From: Wolbachia endosymbiont (group B) of Hofmannophila pseudospretella
GTDB taxonomy: Bacteria > Pseudomonadota > Alphaproteobacteria > Rickettsiales > Anaplasmataceae
Assembly (NCBI RefSeq): GCF_964028515.1
Contig: NZ_OZ034788.1
Location: forward strand, 186,001-250,000
Direction of reading: 5' to 3'
Length of the DNA stretch: 64,000 nucleotides
Positions 1-9,405 of this stretch are shown here, in pieces (positions within the stretch are counted from its first letter, which is position 1; the number at the start of each line of letters is the position of its first letter). The notes beneath the pieces are model-generated. The model did not search any database. It worked only from the letters and a program-made list of their open reading frames with translations, and was not told where the DNA came from. Made by a program: the position numbers and the translations under genes.

Positions 1-1290
1 GTTCAGGATCTGAGTAATGCCTCTATAGATGGCGACCTACCAAAAGTTAAGTTACTTTTAAAGTATATGACAGGTATACCAGAAGATGGTATAAGAAATC
101 TTCTAAAAATAATTGAAGAAGGGAAATTACCACTCAGAAAACAACTTCAAATAGATTTTGAGTTTAAAGTCGACTTCAGCAATTCTGATCACAATAAATA
201 TCTCTCAAGCTGTGTAATAATTGCACTGCTTAGATCAGCATTAAGTAACACGCCTAATTTGGGAGGGAATAGAGCGGAGTCCAGCAGTAGTGGAGAAACT
301 GCTGTGCTAAATAGCAATGACGTTAAAAAGTGGTATGCACGTATAGCGAGAACAATAAACTCAATCAGTTTTGAAGACTTACAAGGGGATTTAAATAAGC
401 AAGAAACTAGTTTTCAAAGCAAGTGTGAACAAGGTACTGTGTTAGGAAACGCATTGCTAGAGCGTGCAATTCAAAATGAGAATTTCAATGTAATAAAATT
501 TCTCTTAGAAAATAGAGTGACCGTTATTAATGCAATCAGTCAAGAAGACAGGTATTACGTTAGCAAAATTGAAGGAGACAAATCTATATTATGCTCTGTT
601 GTCTCTTACACTGATGATGACGCTGAGATTCTGAGCATGTTACTGCAAAGTGTTAATGCAGAGCAATTAAAACTAGATCCTGAAAGTGAATTGTACAGAT
701 TATATCAACAGTTAAAGGATGATGCATTCTGCATTGCTTTTTCAAAAAAGAATTCTGTAGCAGCAGCAACATTGATACAAAATGATCGAGCAATAATTGT
801 GCCGCATGGATCAGCAACAAATAAGGAACAAGAAACATCTCACATAGAAACAAATAGTGTATCCAATAGTAATAGAAATGTTATTAGTAGACCTGTAGCA
901 ATAGTGCCTCCAGTTAGTATTAGTGGTAATAATAATAAAAATGAAACGCCTATATCAACAAGGGCTGACCCAACTGTCACACCAAATAATGATAAGAAAG
1001 CTAACGGCTTTATAGATGCTCAATTTTCTCCACCACACAAAAAAGAAACTAAATACAAAGAAAGTTTCTACACCTCATTAAGGAGTGATGTTATTGGAGT
1101 TGTTATTACAGGATTGTTTGTTGCTACTGCTGTGATAGTTCCATCTGTAGCTGGTGCAGTAATTTGTGGTGTTGTAGCTGTCTTGGTTACAATAGTAACT
1201 GGATTACATGTAAAAAATTCTACATTGCCAAGTTATAGAGAGATGAAAGAAAATAAGGTTGAACCTGCAAAACTAATCAAAAGCGTTTAG
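1..1290 (+). CDS. Ankyrin-like membrane protein, 5' end cut by window edge
   Basis: The reading frame is already open at base 1 and encodes LSNASIDGDLPKVKLLLKY before the first ATG at 67. That segment looks like an ankyrin repeat, so the true start lies outside the window. A second ankyrin-like stretch (ALLERAIQNENFNVIKFLLE) falls near residues 135-155 counted from that ATG. The middle is low-complexity, rich in Asn and Ser. The C-terminus has a long hydrophobic stretch of about 40 residues (SDVIGVVITGLFVATAVIV and onward), enough for two membrane helices, followed by a short basic tail. Ankyrin proteins with C-terminal membrane pairs are common in Wolbachia and are suspected host-interaction proteins. 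The specific function is unknown. Confidence 0.75.
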   Translation, partial: VQDLSNASIDGDLPKVKLLLKYMTGIPEDGIRNLLKIIEEGKLPLRKQLQIDFEFKVDFSNSDHNKYLSSCVIIALLRSALSNTPNLGGNRAESSSSGETAVLNSNDVKKWYARIARTINSISFEDLQGDLNKQETSFQSKCEQGTVLGNALLERAIQNENFNVIKFLLENRVTVINAISQEDRYYVSKIEGDKSILCSVVSYTDDDAEILSMLLQSVNAEQLKLDPESELYRLYQQLKDDAFCIAFSKKNSVAAATLIQNDRAIIVPHGSATNKEQETSHIETNSVSNSNRNVISRPVAIVPPVSISGNNNKNETPISTRADPTVTPNNDKKANGFIDAQFSPPHKKETKYKESFYTSLRSDVIGVVITGLFVATAVIVPSVAGAVICGVVAVLVTIVTGLHVKNSTLPSYREMKENKVEPAKLIKSV

Positions 1291-1339
1291 AGCAATGTTG
1301 CAAATTTGTATTAGTTTCTTTCATTTTATTAAGATTAAG

Positions 1340-1413
1340 TGGGACTAGTGCGATTCGAACGCACGGCCTTCGGATTAGGAATCCAACGCTCTATCCTACT
1401 GAGCTATAGTCCC
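1340..1413 (-). tRNA. tRNA-Arg (anticodon CCT)
   Basis: On the minus strand this reads as a full cloverleaf of 74 nt. The acceptor stem GGGACTA pairs with TAGTCCC and is followed by discriminator A. The D-arm contains AGCTCAGTAGGATAGAGC. The anticodon stem TTGGA/TCCGA encloses loop TTCCTAA, giving anticodon CCT. The T-arm has the standard GTTCGAATC loop. CCA is not encoded. Confidence 0.96.
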
Positions 1414-1564
1414 ATGTCTTCTGCTATTTATGCAAAATTATAGCAAAAAGTCTCGCATTTTTCTAGGCACCCTGTACAATTAATTCACAATAATAAAAAA
1501 TATTTCTGTATTTCTTGAATGTAATACTGTTATATTTAATAACACGATTCCAATTGAAAGATTA

Positions 1565-2302
1565 ATGCTAGTTAACAATATTAGTTACTTTTATAGTAAT
1601 CAAGATGGCTTTGCTTTAAACGATATAAACATTAAGGTAAAGAAAGGAAGTGTTGCCTGTTTACTAGGACATTCTGGTTGTGGCAAGTCAACAATTTTAA
1701 AATTAATTGCAGGAATAGAAAACCCAAAGTCTGGAACCATTTTCATAAATGATAGATTAGTTGCAAGTAACAAAGTATCAATTGCTATAGAGCATAGAAA
1801 TATCGGATTGATTTTTCAGCATTCTGCATTATTTCCTCATAAAACAGTAATAGAAAATATAACTTTTGCTATTTGCAGTACTTCTAAGAAAGAAAAATAC
1901 CTTACTGCATTGGAAATCTTGAAGCTATTTAATATAGAAAAATATGAAAACATGTACCCTCATGCTTTATCAGGAGGACAGCAACAATTAGTTGCAATAG
2001 CAAGAGTAATGGCGCAAAATCCTGATGTTGTTTTGCTCGATGAACCATTTTCTAATTTAGATGTACTGCTCAAATACCGAATAAGGCACCATATATTGTC
2101 ACTTTTTAGAAGTAAAAATATTCCTGTACTCATGGTAACTCATGACCCACAAGAAGCGTTGAAAGTTGCAGATTTTATTTACGTGATGAAAAATGGTAAA
2201 ATTATTCAATCAGGAGTTCCTAGTTACATATACCACAGACCTAAAGATGATACGTTAGCAAAATTTTTTAGTGAGCTTCCTTTTACTCTACAGCTAAACT
2301 AA
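1565..2302 (+). CDS. ABC transporter ATP-binding protein, iron(III)/FbpC-like
   Basis: ATPase subunit that powers an ABC importer at the inner membrane. Walker A is GHSGCGKST (residues about 35-43). The Q-loop is IFQHSALFPH, the signature is LSGGQQQ, Walker B with the catalytic Glu is VVLLDEPFSNLD, and the switch His is in VTHDPQEAL. The Q-loop and D-loop sequences are closest to the FbpC/PotA/CysA group. At 245 residues it stops right after the nucleotide-binding domain and lacks the C-terminal TOBE domain of full-length FbpC (about 350 residues). No permease or binding-protein gene is adjacent, so the substrate (ferric iron is the best guess) is inferred from family resemblance only. Confidence 0.8.
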   Translation: MLVNNISYFYSNQDGFALNDINIKVKKGSVACLLGHSGCGKSTILKLIAGIENPKSGTIFINDRLVASNKVSIAIEHRNIGLIFQHSALFPHKTVIENITFAICSTSKKEKYLTALEILKLFNIEKYENMYPHALSGGQQQLVAIARVMAQNPDVVLLDEPFSNLDVLLKYRIRHHILSLFRSKNIPVLMVTHDPQEALKVADFIYVMKNGKIIQSGVPSYIYHRPKDDTLAKFFSELPFTLQLN

Positions 2303-2345
2303 ACTTAATGTTAGGCTAAAACTATTATAAGATAATTAAAAAGTC

Positions 2346-2376
2346 TTGATTTATAATTCAATAAAAGTGATATAAT
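2346..2376 (+). promoter_or_regulatory. Candidate sigma70 promoter of tatA
   Basis: A perfect TATAAT (2371-2376) preceded by TGA lies 66 bases upstream of the tatA start. The best -35 is TTGATT (2346-2351), with a long 19-base spacer. The -10 is convincing and the -35 is weak. Confidence 0.5.
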
Positions 2377-2442
2377 TTATGTATCACTTGGCTTCAGTCA
2401 AGTTTTAATACCTAAAAGTTAATATTTTCAACGGAGGTACAA

Positions 2443-2610
2443 ATGAGTTTAGGTCCATGGCAGCTATTTCTAGTCTTAATAATAATCTTAGTTCTGTTTG
2501 GTGCAGGTAGGTTACCACAAGTTATGGGTGATTTAGGCAAAGGCATTAAAAACCTTAAACAAGAACTTAAGGATTCAGAGAAACTATCATCTAATGAACC
2601 AGATCGTTAG
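2443..2610 (+). CDS. tatA: Twin-arginine translocase subunit TatA (55 aa)
   Basis: Small component of the Tat system, which exports folded proteins across the inner membrane. The translation begins MSLGPWQLFLVLIIILVLF. It then has the family hinge FGAGRLPQVMGDLGKGIKNL, with the Phe-Gly hinge and an amphipathic helix, and ends in a charged tail (LKDSEKLSSNEPDR). The start is fixed by a strong GGAGG at 2433-2437, five bases before the ATG. At 55 residues it is short but within the range of Rickettsiales TatA. It stands alone, with a promoter upstream and a hairpin downstream; tatB and tatC are not in the window. Confidence 0.93.
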   Translation: MSLGPWQLFLVLIIILVLFGAGRLPQVMGDLGKGIKNLKQELKDSEKLSSNEPDR

Positions 2611-2625
2611 CTTCCTTATGTTTCG

Positions 2626-2649
2626 TGACACGCACTTTAGTGCGTGTCA
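2626..2649 (+). terminator. Hairpin terminator after tatA
   Basis: TGACACGCACT and AGTGCGTGTCA form an 11-bp perfect inverted repeat with a two-base centre, so the inner pairs must open. A short T-rich stretch (TTTGTTT) follows. It lies 15 bases after the tatA stop. Confidence 0.6.
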
Positions 2650-2705
2650 TTTGTTTAAACAAGGCTAAAGAATTGAAGAGGTATGATTGAAGTACAGTAA
2701 TAATT

Positions 2706-4165
2706 ATGTTAGTTAGAAGTTATATTGTTATTAAAGGGTAATTGTGGAAAAAAGTGTGAAATTGACTGAAGATAAAAAATTGGCCTCTGATATTCTAAAA
2801 GAGGTTGCAGATACTAATAATAACGATAATGATAAAGTAACATTATTTGATATTAAAACAGCTTTACATGAGCGTGGTTTTGGTATTTTAATAATCATCT
2901 TCTCCTTACCACTATCAGTACCTATACCTGTTCCACCTGGCTATACAACCATTCTTTCTATACCTTTAATCTTATTTTCACTGCAGCTTCTATTTGGGTT
3001 TGATTCTCCTTGGATACCTAATTGGCTAGAAAGGAAATCTTTTCAACGTTCAACACTAGCTCTCGTGGTAGAAAAAACTTCACCTATATTAAAAAAAATA
3101 GAAAAATTCATGAAACCAAGAATGTCTTTTATTTTTCTTGGTCCGGGTGAAAAGATTCTAGCTTTTATGATGTTGCTTTGTGCAATAATAATAGCTCTTC
3201 CATTACCTTTTACTCACTTCCTTCCTGCAATTGGTATAACTCTTATTTCACTCGGCATTATGGGTAAAGATGGATTTTTATCTACGTTGGGAGTGTTATT
3301 TTCATTCTGTGCGTTATTGGTTACCCTTATTGTAATAGTTAAAGGACTAAAACTTATAGCCGGAACACTTTCTCTTCTTAAAAGCCTTATAACTTAAAAG
3401 CTTTAAAACACTTTAATAAAAGAATGAAGTACAGCATGAAATGAATAATCTATATTGAAATATAGCAATAACTATGTTAGTTAGAAGTTATATTGTTATT
3501 AAAGGGTAATTGTGGAAAAAAGTGTGAAATTGACTGAAGATAAAAAATTGGCCTCTGATATTCTAAAAGAGGTTGCAGATACTAATAATAACGATAATGA
3601 TAAAGTAACATTATTTGATATTAAAACAGCTTTACATGAGCGTGGTTTTGGTATTTTAATGATTATCTTCTCCTTACCACTATCAGTACCTATACCTGTT
3701 CCACCTGGCTATACAACCATTCTTTCTATACCTTTAATCTTATTTTCACTGCAGCTTCTATTTGGGTTTGATTCTCCTTGGATGCCTAATTGGCTAGAAA
3801 GGAAATCTTTTCAACGTTCAACACTAGCTCTCGTGGTAGAGAAGACTTCACCTACATTAAAAAAAATAGAAAAGTTCATGAAACCAAGAATGTCTTTCAT
3901 TTTTCGTGGTCCTGGTGAAAATATTTTAGCATTTATAATGCTGCTTTGTGCATTATCGATAGCAATCCCACTTCCTTTAACTAACTTCATTCCTGCAATT
4001 GGTACAACTCTCATTTCACTGGGTATCATGAGCAAAGATGGATTTCTCTCTATAATGGGAGTATTAGTATCATTGTGCGGGTTATTACTTACCCTTATTG
4101 TAATAGTTAAAGGGCCACAGCTTATACTTGGAGCATTTTTTTTTCTAAAAAGTTTTGTATATGGT
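2706..4165 (+). repeat. Direct tandem duplication carrying the two exoD copies
   Basis: The block starting ATGTTAGTTAGAAGTTATAT at 2706 recurs at 3474, exactly 768 bases later. It includes the 38-base leader, the GTG start and the exoD reading frame. Identity is near complete through the leader and the first ~400 coding bases, then drops. The unit therefore includes the translation-initiation region, so both copies should be initiated alike. Confidence 0.85.
2744..3397 (+). CDS. exoD: ExoD family membrane protein, copy 1
   Basis: Protein of 217 residues with the exopolysaccharide-synthesis ExoD layout. A soluble N-terminal segment (DIKTALHERGFGILIIIFSL) leads into the family motif SLPLSVPIPVPPGYTTILSI, followed by several hydrophobic helices. 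Biochemical function is not established; in rhizobia exoD mutations affect exopolysaccharide and stress tolerance. The GTG start follows AAGGGTAATT. The gene is the upstream member of a tandem pair with 3512-4168. The first ~130 residues of the two are almost identical and the C-terminal halves differ clearly, which suggests duplication followed by gene conversion of the 5' half. Confidence 0.85.
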   Translation: MEKSVKLTEDKKLASDILKEVADTNNNDNDKVTLFDIKTALHERGFGILIIIFSLPLSVPIPVPPGYTTILSIPLILFSLQLLFGFDSPWIPNWLERKSFQRSTLALVVEKTSPILKKIEKFMKPRMSFIFLGPGEKILAFMMLLCAIIIALPLPFTHFLPAIGITLISLGIMGKDGFLSTLGVLFSFCALLVTLIVIVKGLKLIAGTLSLLKSLIT

Positions 4166-4168
4166 TAG
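3512..4168 (+). CDS. exoD: ExoD family membrane protein, copy 2
   Basis: Protein of 218 residues, paralogue of the gene just upstream, with the same GTG start and leader. Up to about residue 130 only a handful of substitutions separate the two (for example I50M, I91M, and I-to-T at about 115). Beyond that the helices diverge (ALSIAIPLPLTNFIPAIGTT here against AIIIALPLPFTHFLPAIGIT). The 3' end overlaps the first codons of cysS, so cysS is probably translated from the same message. Function as for copy 1. Confidence 0.85.
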   Translation: MEKSVKLTEDKKLASDILKEVADTNNNDNDKVTLFDIKTALHERGFGILMIIFSLPLSVPIPVPPGYTTILSIPLILFSLQLLFGFDSPWMPNWLERKSFQRSTLALVVEKTSPTLKKIEKFMKPRMSFIFRGPGENILAFIMLLCALSIAIPLPLTNFIPAIGTTLISLGIMSKDGFLSIMGVLVSLCGLLLTLIVIVKGPQLILGAFFFLKSFVYG

Positions 4169-5555
4169 GCTTTACAACACTTTAACAAAAAAAAAAGAGT
4201 CCTTTACACCGATCGATAAAGATCATGTAAAAATGTACGTTTGTGGGCCAACAGTATATGATACAGCACATATAGGTAATGCACGTTCTATTGTTGTTTA
4301 CGATGTATTATTTCGACTGCTTAAATTTTGTTATGGCAAAGTTACTTATGTGCGTAATATAACCGACATCGATGACAAGATAATCAACGCAGCAAATGAG
4401 AAAAATAGTAATATAGAAAGCATTAGCAAATATTACACTAAAACTTTTCATGAAGACATGGAAAGCATAAATTGTGCAGAACCAACATATGAACCAAAAG
4501 CAACGGAAAACATAGATAACATTATCAAGTTAATTGAGTCTTTGCTGCAAGCTGGTCATGCTTATGAATCCAATAAACATGTATATTTTAGTGTAGAATC
4601 TTACCCTGAATACGGCGTTTTATCAGGAAAAAAAATTGATGAATTAAACTACGGTAGTAGAGTTGAAGTTGGTGAAAATAAAAAACACCCAGGAGACTTC
4701 GTACTTTGGAAACCTGCAAACGAAACTGACTATAAACTTTCAAGTCACTGGAATAGTCCATGGGGAGAGGGAAGACCAGGGTGGCATATAGAATGTTCAG
4801 CAATGTCATATGCTTACCTTGGCAAAGATTTTGACATTCACGGTGGCGGTATAGACTTGCAATTTCCTCATCATGAGAATGAAATTGCGCAGAGTAAATC
4901 TGCATTTGCTGGGTCAACGTTTGCAAAATATTGGATACACAACGGTTTTCTTACGGTAAATGAAGAGAAAATGAGCAAATCCTTATTTAATATAGTCAAA
5001 GTAAGGGATTTGCTAGATAGTGGAGTCAGAGGTGAAGTAATACGTTATGCACTGCTCAAAACTCACTATAGAAAACCACTTGATTGGACAGAAAATGTTA
5101 TCTCTGAGTCGCAAGAAACTTTAAACAAGTTTTATCGGTTATTACGTATTACATGTATTGAGGAAAGTGATGCAGAAGTCTCTAAAGATTTTATAGACGC
5201 TTTGAAAAACGATTTAAACATTCCTGAAGCTGTAGCCATATTGCATGAAATGGCTACAGAAATCAATAAGACAAGTAATGAATATGAGAAGCTCAAATTA
5301 ACTAAGAACTTTGTTAAAAGCGCAAGGTTCATTGGTCTTCTTGAGTCAAGTTATCAAGAGTGGTTTGCAAGTGATGTAAGTCATCAAGAAATAGAAAGGT
5401 TGATAGACTTAAGAAAAGTAGCAAAACAAAATAAAGATTATGATACTGCAGACAAAATAAGAGAGCAATTGAAACAAATGGGGGTTACAATTTCTGACAA
5501 CGAAGATGGTACAACAACTTGGTATGGAAAATTATCTCCTATTGTTTATAGATAG
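4161..5555 (+). CDS. cysS: Cysteine--tRNA ligase
   Basis: Class I aminoacyl-tRNA synthetase charging tRNA-Cys in the cytosol; 464 residues, normal for the family. The zinc-site Cys sits in CGPTVYD near the N-terminus, the HIGH signature is HIGNARS, further zinc ligands are in WHIECSAMS and PHHENEIAQ, and the KMSKS loop is EEKMSKSLFN. The start is placed at ATG 4161 (MVRLYNTL), matching the family N-terminus; an in-frame TTG lies two codons earlier. The start overlaps the last 8 bases of exoD copy 2, indicating translational coupling. Confidence 0.96.
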   Translation: MVRLYNTLTKKKESFTPIDKDHVKMYVCGPTVYDTAHIGNARSIVVYDVLFRLLKFCYGKVTYVRNITDIDDKIINAANEKNSNIESISKYYTKTFHEDMESINCAEPTYEPKATENIDNIIKLIESLLQAGHAYESNKHVYFSVESYPEYGVLSGKKIDELNYGSRVEVGENKKHPGDFVLWKPANETDYKLSSHWNSPWGEGRPGWHIECSAMSYAYLGKDFDIHGGGIDLQFPHHENEIAQSKSAFAGSTFAKYWIHNGFLTVNEEKMSKSLFNIVKVRDLLDSGVRGEVIRYALLKTHYRKPLDWTENVISESQETLNKFYRLLRITCIEESDAEVSKDFIDALKNDLNIPEAVAILHEMATEINKTSNEYEKLKLTKNFVKSARFIGLLESSYQEWFASDVSHQEIERLIDLRKVAKQNKDYDTADKIREQLKQMGVTISDNEDGTTTWYGKLSPIVYR

Positions 5556-5937
5556 CCTAGTATCATCGCTTATCTTACCCATACATCAAGGCTTTGTGCT
5601 TTACACTATGTTATGCTTTAGGTCACATTACAATCCACTACTTATATTACTTTTTGGAGTATCGGGATCCAGTCTTGGTGGAATAGCTAACTGGTATTTA
5701 GGTGGAATAACAATTTTTATCAGAAAATCACATCACAAATTAGAAAATGAAGACAAAACACCAAAAATTGTAAGGCACCTACTGATTTGTGCAGTTGCAT
5801 TGCTTTCGTGGGTACCAGCACTTGGAAGTGTGACTCAGATTTTATCCGGTTACTTCAAGTTAAACCTTTATATTCTTGTTCCCTTAATTATTTTATCTAA
5901 CTTTCTCTGTTTATTGTATCTAACGCTTACCATCTAG
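5524..5937 (+). CDS. DedA/YqaA-like small membrane protein
   Basis: About 137 residues with three or four hydrophobic helices. The motif GVSGSSLGGIANWYLGG matches the G-x-x-x-G-x-x-x-x-Y-x-x-G core of the DedA/SNARE-associated (VTT) domain. DedA proteins are inner-membrane proteins; several have been linked to lipid flipping or membrane homeostasis. This one is short, like the YqaA branch. The ATG at 5524 (MENYLLL) lies inside the 3' end of cysS in another frame; an alternative ATG is at 5506. The overlap suggests coupling to cysS. Confidence 0.75.
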   Translation: MENYLLLFIDSLVSSLILPIHQGFVLYTMLCFRSHYNPLLILLFGVSGSSLGGIANWYLGGITIFIRKSHHKLENEDKTPKIVRHLLICAVALLSWVPALGSVTQILSGYFKLNLYILVPLIILSNFLCLLYLTLTI

Positions 5938-5967
5938 CTAAACATTAATAAACAACTTTCCTTTCGG

Positions 5968-8901
5968 TCATATCGAGTTAAATTTCTTCTTCAAACTATC
6001 TTTTAAAATGCTTTTATTAGTTTTTGTCATAATACGATCAAATACTCCTAATAACCTCTTAAGTAAGCTTGGGGTTAGCGAAGAGATAGGATTAACAGAT
6101 ACGTTATTGTTCTTATCATCACCATTTGCTTTGTAGTCTATCGAAATAATCCCCCTACTCTTCCCACCAGTCAGAAGTTTTCCGATTATAGGAATTTTCA
6201 ACAAAGATTTATTAATTGAGTATGCTGGTATTACTTGTCCTTCAACTTGGAATTTATAATCCTTAATATCGAGCCTACCACTAGTGCTAATTCCCAATTC
6301 TGCTCCTTCAAGCCAAGTCTCTTCAATTTCAACAGTGCCATCTTTATATGAAAAAGGTGCATTACACTTATAAAAATGTACACCTTCGTTCTTTATAGCA
6401 TTTACAATACCAGGCAGTGAAGACATTGATAATAAAGTGGTAAGCAGTGGAGCATCTTTGATATAGAAATTGCTGATAGATAACATACCATAATGTTCTC
6501 CATTTTCTCTCTTAGAAGATAGATAAAGAGATAATTTACCATTTTTAACTGATTTACCAATACCTAAAGAACGCAAAAGCATACCTGAATTATCCGCGTA
6601 TATTTCAAGCCCTATTTCACTATGTTCTGCTAGTATATTACTGTTATCTTCTAAAAACTGTCCTGTGAATTGACTTCCACTACAATTACCTTTAGCACAA
6701 GTTACATTTAGCTTAGCATCTTTTATGATAATTCCTTCTTTCATAATTATATTATCAACATTCATAGTAACTTCTATTTTGTTATTTAATCGATTACTAT
6801 CTTTGCCAAGTAAACCTAACACATCACTTAAGTTGATTTTCTCACCGTGAATAGTTATGGCATTTTTCTCCTTACCTGATTCAATTTCTATACTAAAATT
6901 ATTATTAGGTAATTTAAAGTTGCTAGAATTTAAATATAGATTTCCATTTTCTACTCTTCCGCTAAATTTTATGTCTAGATCATTTCCTACAACATCTAGT
7001 TTATCTATTAGTAACTTACCTACTCCTTTTAGCCTTGTAGAAAATAAAACTTCATTGTGATCTTCAAAATGGTTTTTCCACCCTAAGTAGCTTGAACGCA
7101 ACTCGAGCTCTGATAAATCTATATTACCATTAACATACCCTGTTTTGTCTTGATACATTACTGACTCTATATTTGCATTGATATAGCCATCACCGAAATT
7201 AAGTATTTGAGCAGGCAAATCTCCAGTCAAACTCCAGGCAAAATTTTCATTTTTATTGCTACTTTTGAGGTCAAATAGCAGCTGTGTATTATTTACCATA
7301 CCACTGCCATTTAAATCAATAAAATCTCCGCCGAAATTAAGCTTAATCTCATATTTACCAAGACTGCCATTATACGCGACAAAATTATCAATTTCAGAAT
7401 AAAATTTGGCTAAAAAATCTACTTTTTTATCATCAGCATTTAAATTAAAAATGCGAAAACTGAATACAGATTTTGCTATTCCACCTATACTGTCCCTTGT
7501 AATCTTCATCATATCATCCAGCTTAAATTTTATAGGTTCATATAACCCATAAGCATCACTTACAGCCTGACCATTAATTGTGAGAACAGAATCCTCTTTA
7601 TTGAGAGATTGCATCTCAATTTCGCCACCATCAATATTGAAATTCTGGAACTTAGCGCTATTTACAATAATTTTGAGATTGTTATCTTTGAGAGTTAACT
7701 CACCGTTCAAGTTCTCTACTCGTTCAAAATCCTCATCAAATTGAACGCTGCCATTTTCTATATCAGCAACAATTACAATACCTGACAGATCATCATTTAT
7801 TAAACTATCGATTTTACCGTTAAAACTTATAATTGTATTTATAATATTCCCATCAATATTATTACAATACCACTTTCTAAATTCATTGTTCACTAGACCA
7901 TCTGATACATAAGTACATACATCTTTTGCAACAAGTTTACTAATATTAACTCTAAGCAAAGCATGATTTGTGCCAAAGTTCATTTTGCCAATCAAAGAAA
8001 GGTAAGTATCATTTAACTTAAAATGAAAGTTTTTTACGCTAATGATTTCATCACTATATGTCAAATTTACATTTACATTAGTCAAGGCTAAATTTTTACC
8101 TGAGTGACTCTCTGTATTTAACACGTATATGTTTCCGTCCACAACTTCATCCTTTCCATTAATTCTAATTGAAAAGTTTCCTTTGAATCCTATTTCTTTG
8201 TCCAAATTGTAACTTTTAACTAGTGTGGAAAATTCGTTAAATAGCCCCAACTTTAGGTTATAGAATGTTCCATAGAAATTTAGTAAATTATTACGGTTTT
8301 TTATCGTAATGGATAAATCATCTAGAAACCCTTTACCTTCTTTTGTATGGACACGAATATCCAAAACATTGAAATCTTCCCCCTTCCCTACATATACTTT
8401 ATCAATAAAAAATTCACCTTCCATGCTTTTATTGATAGCAATGTTAGTAATTTTAATCCTTGAGTCTGCATTGAAGTAGAAAAAAAATTTTCTTATTGTC
8501 TTTAGCAGATTTTTTGTACTACTCATCTTCTCTGTCATTACAGATGTTATCTCTTTGCTCTCCTCCCTCTTGATATATATGTGTACATTATCAGCCAAAA
8601 CCTGAGAGAACTTTTTGGAACTTAACTTAAAGTGTACGAAAAGCTCAGGAACTTCTATTGTAAAATCAGGATTTGTTATTTTTAAATCTGTAATGACTAG
8701 CTTGCCATCTTGATGCCAAATAACCGAAGTACTCTCCATGCTGACATCCGAATTGGCGAATATTTTTGATATTTTTTTCTTTATGTAGAAATTAATATAA
8801 CTAATATTGATTTCTAGAGGTCCCTCACCTTTAAAAAAGATAAAGAAGCAGGATATAAATAATAAAATTATAGAAAATGATATAGTAATTTTTTTAAGCA
8901 T
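5968..8901 (-). CDS. AsmA/YhdP-like large periplasmic protein
   Basis: Protein of 977 residues with one N-terminal membrane anchor (ITISFSIILLFISCFFIFF). A long, beta-rich, Asn/Lys/Asp-rich body follows. The C-terminal block (RGIISIDYKANGDDKN, then VSVNPISSLTPSLLKRLLG) is the hallmark of the AsmA-like C-terminal/DUF3971 (YhdP) family. These proteins are bridge-like and implicated in moving phospholipid between inner and outer membranes. That role is family knowledge; nothing here shows it directly. The start overlaps the rnhA 3' end by 8 bases, and the two are probably one transcript. Confidence 0.75.
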   Translation of the reverse strand: MLKKITISFSIILLFISCFFIFFKGEGPLEINISYINFYIKKKISKIFANSDVSMESTSVIWHQDGKLVITDLKITNPDFTIEVPELFVHFKLSSKKFSQVLADNVHIYIKREESKEITSVMTEKMSSTKNLLKTIRKFFFYFNADSRIKITNIAINKSMEGEFFIDKVYVGKGEDFNVLDIRVHTKEGKGFLDDLSITIKNRNNLLNFYGTFYNLKLGLFNEFSTLVKSYNLDKEIGFKGNFSIRINGKDEVVDGNIYVLNTESHSGKNLALTNVNVNLTYSDEIISVKNFHFKLNDTYLSLIGKMNFGTNHALLRVNISKLVAKDVCTYVSDGLVNNEFRKWYCNNIDGNIINTIISFNGKIDSLINDDLSGIVIVADIENGSVQFDEDFERVENLNGELTLKDNNLKIIVNSAKFQNFNIDGGEIEMQSLNKEDSVLTINGQAVSDAYGLYEPIKFKLDDMMKITRDSIGGIAKSVFSFRIFNLNADDKKVDFLAKFYSEIDNFVAYNGSLGKYEIKLNFGGDFIDLNGSGMVNNTQLLFDLKSSNKNENFAWSLTGDLPAQILNFGDGYINANIESVMYQDKTGYVNGNIDLSELELRSSYLGWKNHFEDHNEVLFSTRLKGVGKLLIDKLDVVGNDLDIKFSGRVENGNLYLNSSNFKLPNNNFSIEIESGKEKNAITIHGEKINLSDVLGLLGKDSNRLNNKIEVTMNVDNIIMKEGIIIKDAKLNVTCAKGNCSGSQFTGQFLEDNSNILAEHSEIGLEIYADNSGMLLRSLGIGKSVKNGKLSLYLSSKRENGEHYGMLSISNFYIKDAPLLTTLLSMSSLPGIVNAIKNEGVHFYKCNAPFSYKDGTVEIEETWLEGAELGISTSGRLDIKDYKFQVEGQVIPAYSINKSLLKIPIIGKLLTGGKSRGIISIDYKANGDDKNNNVSVNPISSLTPSLLKRLLGVFDRIMTKTNKSILKDSLKKKFNSI

Positions 8902-9331
8902 CGATTATTGCTTTTCTTGCTAGACTATCAGCTTCCTCATTGTGTTTGTCACCATTATGCGCTTTCACCCAATTCCAATTAATTTCGTGTTGCAAAGCAG
9001 CATTATCTAATTCTTTCCATAACTCTATATTTTTTACTGACTTCTTATTACTTGTCTTCCAACCATTCATTTTCCACTTATTTATCCATTCTGTTATACC
9101 ATGCTTAACATAAAGACTATCCGTATATAAATTGACATTACAAGGAATTTTTAATACCTTCAGTCCATTGATCACTGCTGTTAACTCCATTTTATTATTT
9201 GTAGTATTTTCTTCTCTACCAAAAATATTCTTTCTATGATTTTGAAATAATATGATCGCTGCCCACCCCCCTAAACCAGGGTTACCAAGGCATGCTCCAT
9301 CTGTGTATATTGTCACTTCCTTTTTATTCAT
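8894..9331 (-). CDS. rnhA: Ribonuclease HI
   Basis: Endonuclease that removes the RNA strand of RNA-DNA hybrids (Okazaki primers, R-loops). At 145 residues it is close to the 155 of E. coli RNase HI. The catalytic set is visible: D11 in YTDGACLGNPG, E49 in NNKMELTAV, D71 in YTDSLYV, D135 in NEEADSLAR, and the assisting H125 in VKAHNGDKHN. The gene overlaps the following AsmA-like gene by 8 bases. Confidence 0.96.
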   Translation of the reverse strand: MNKKEVTIYTDGACLGNPGLGGWAAIILFQNHRKNIFGREENTTNNKMELTAVINGLKVLKIPCNVNLYTDSLYVKHGITEWINKWKMNGWKTSNKKSVKNIELWKELDNAALQHEINWNWVKAHNGDKHNEEADSLARKAIIDA

Positions 9332-9405
9332 CTTTACTGTAGTGAATGAATTAAAGTATACCGTTACTTCTATGAAAATACTATTTTTATAGATATAGAG
9401 GCAAT

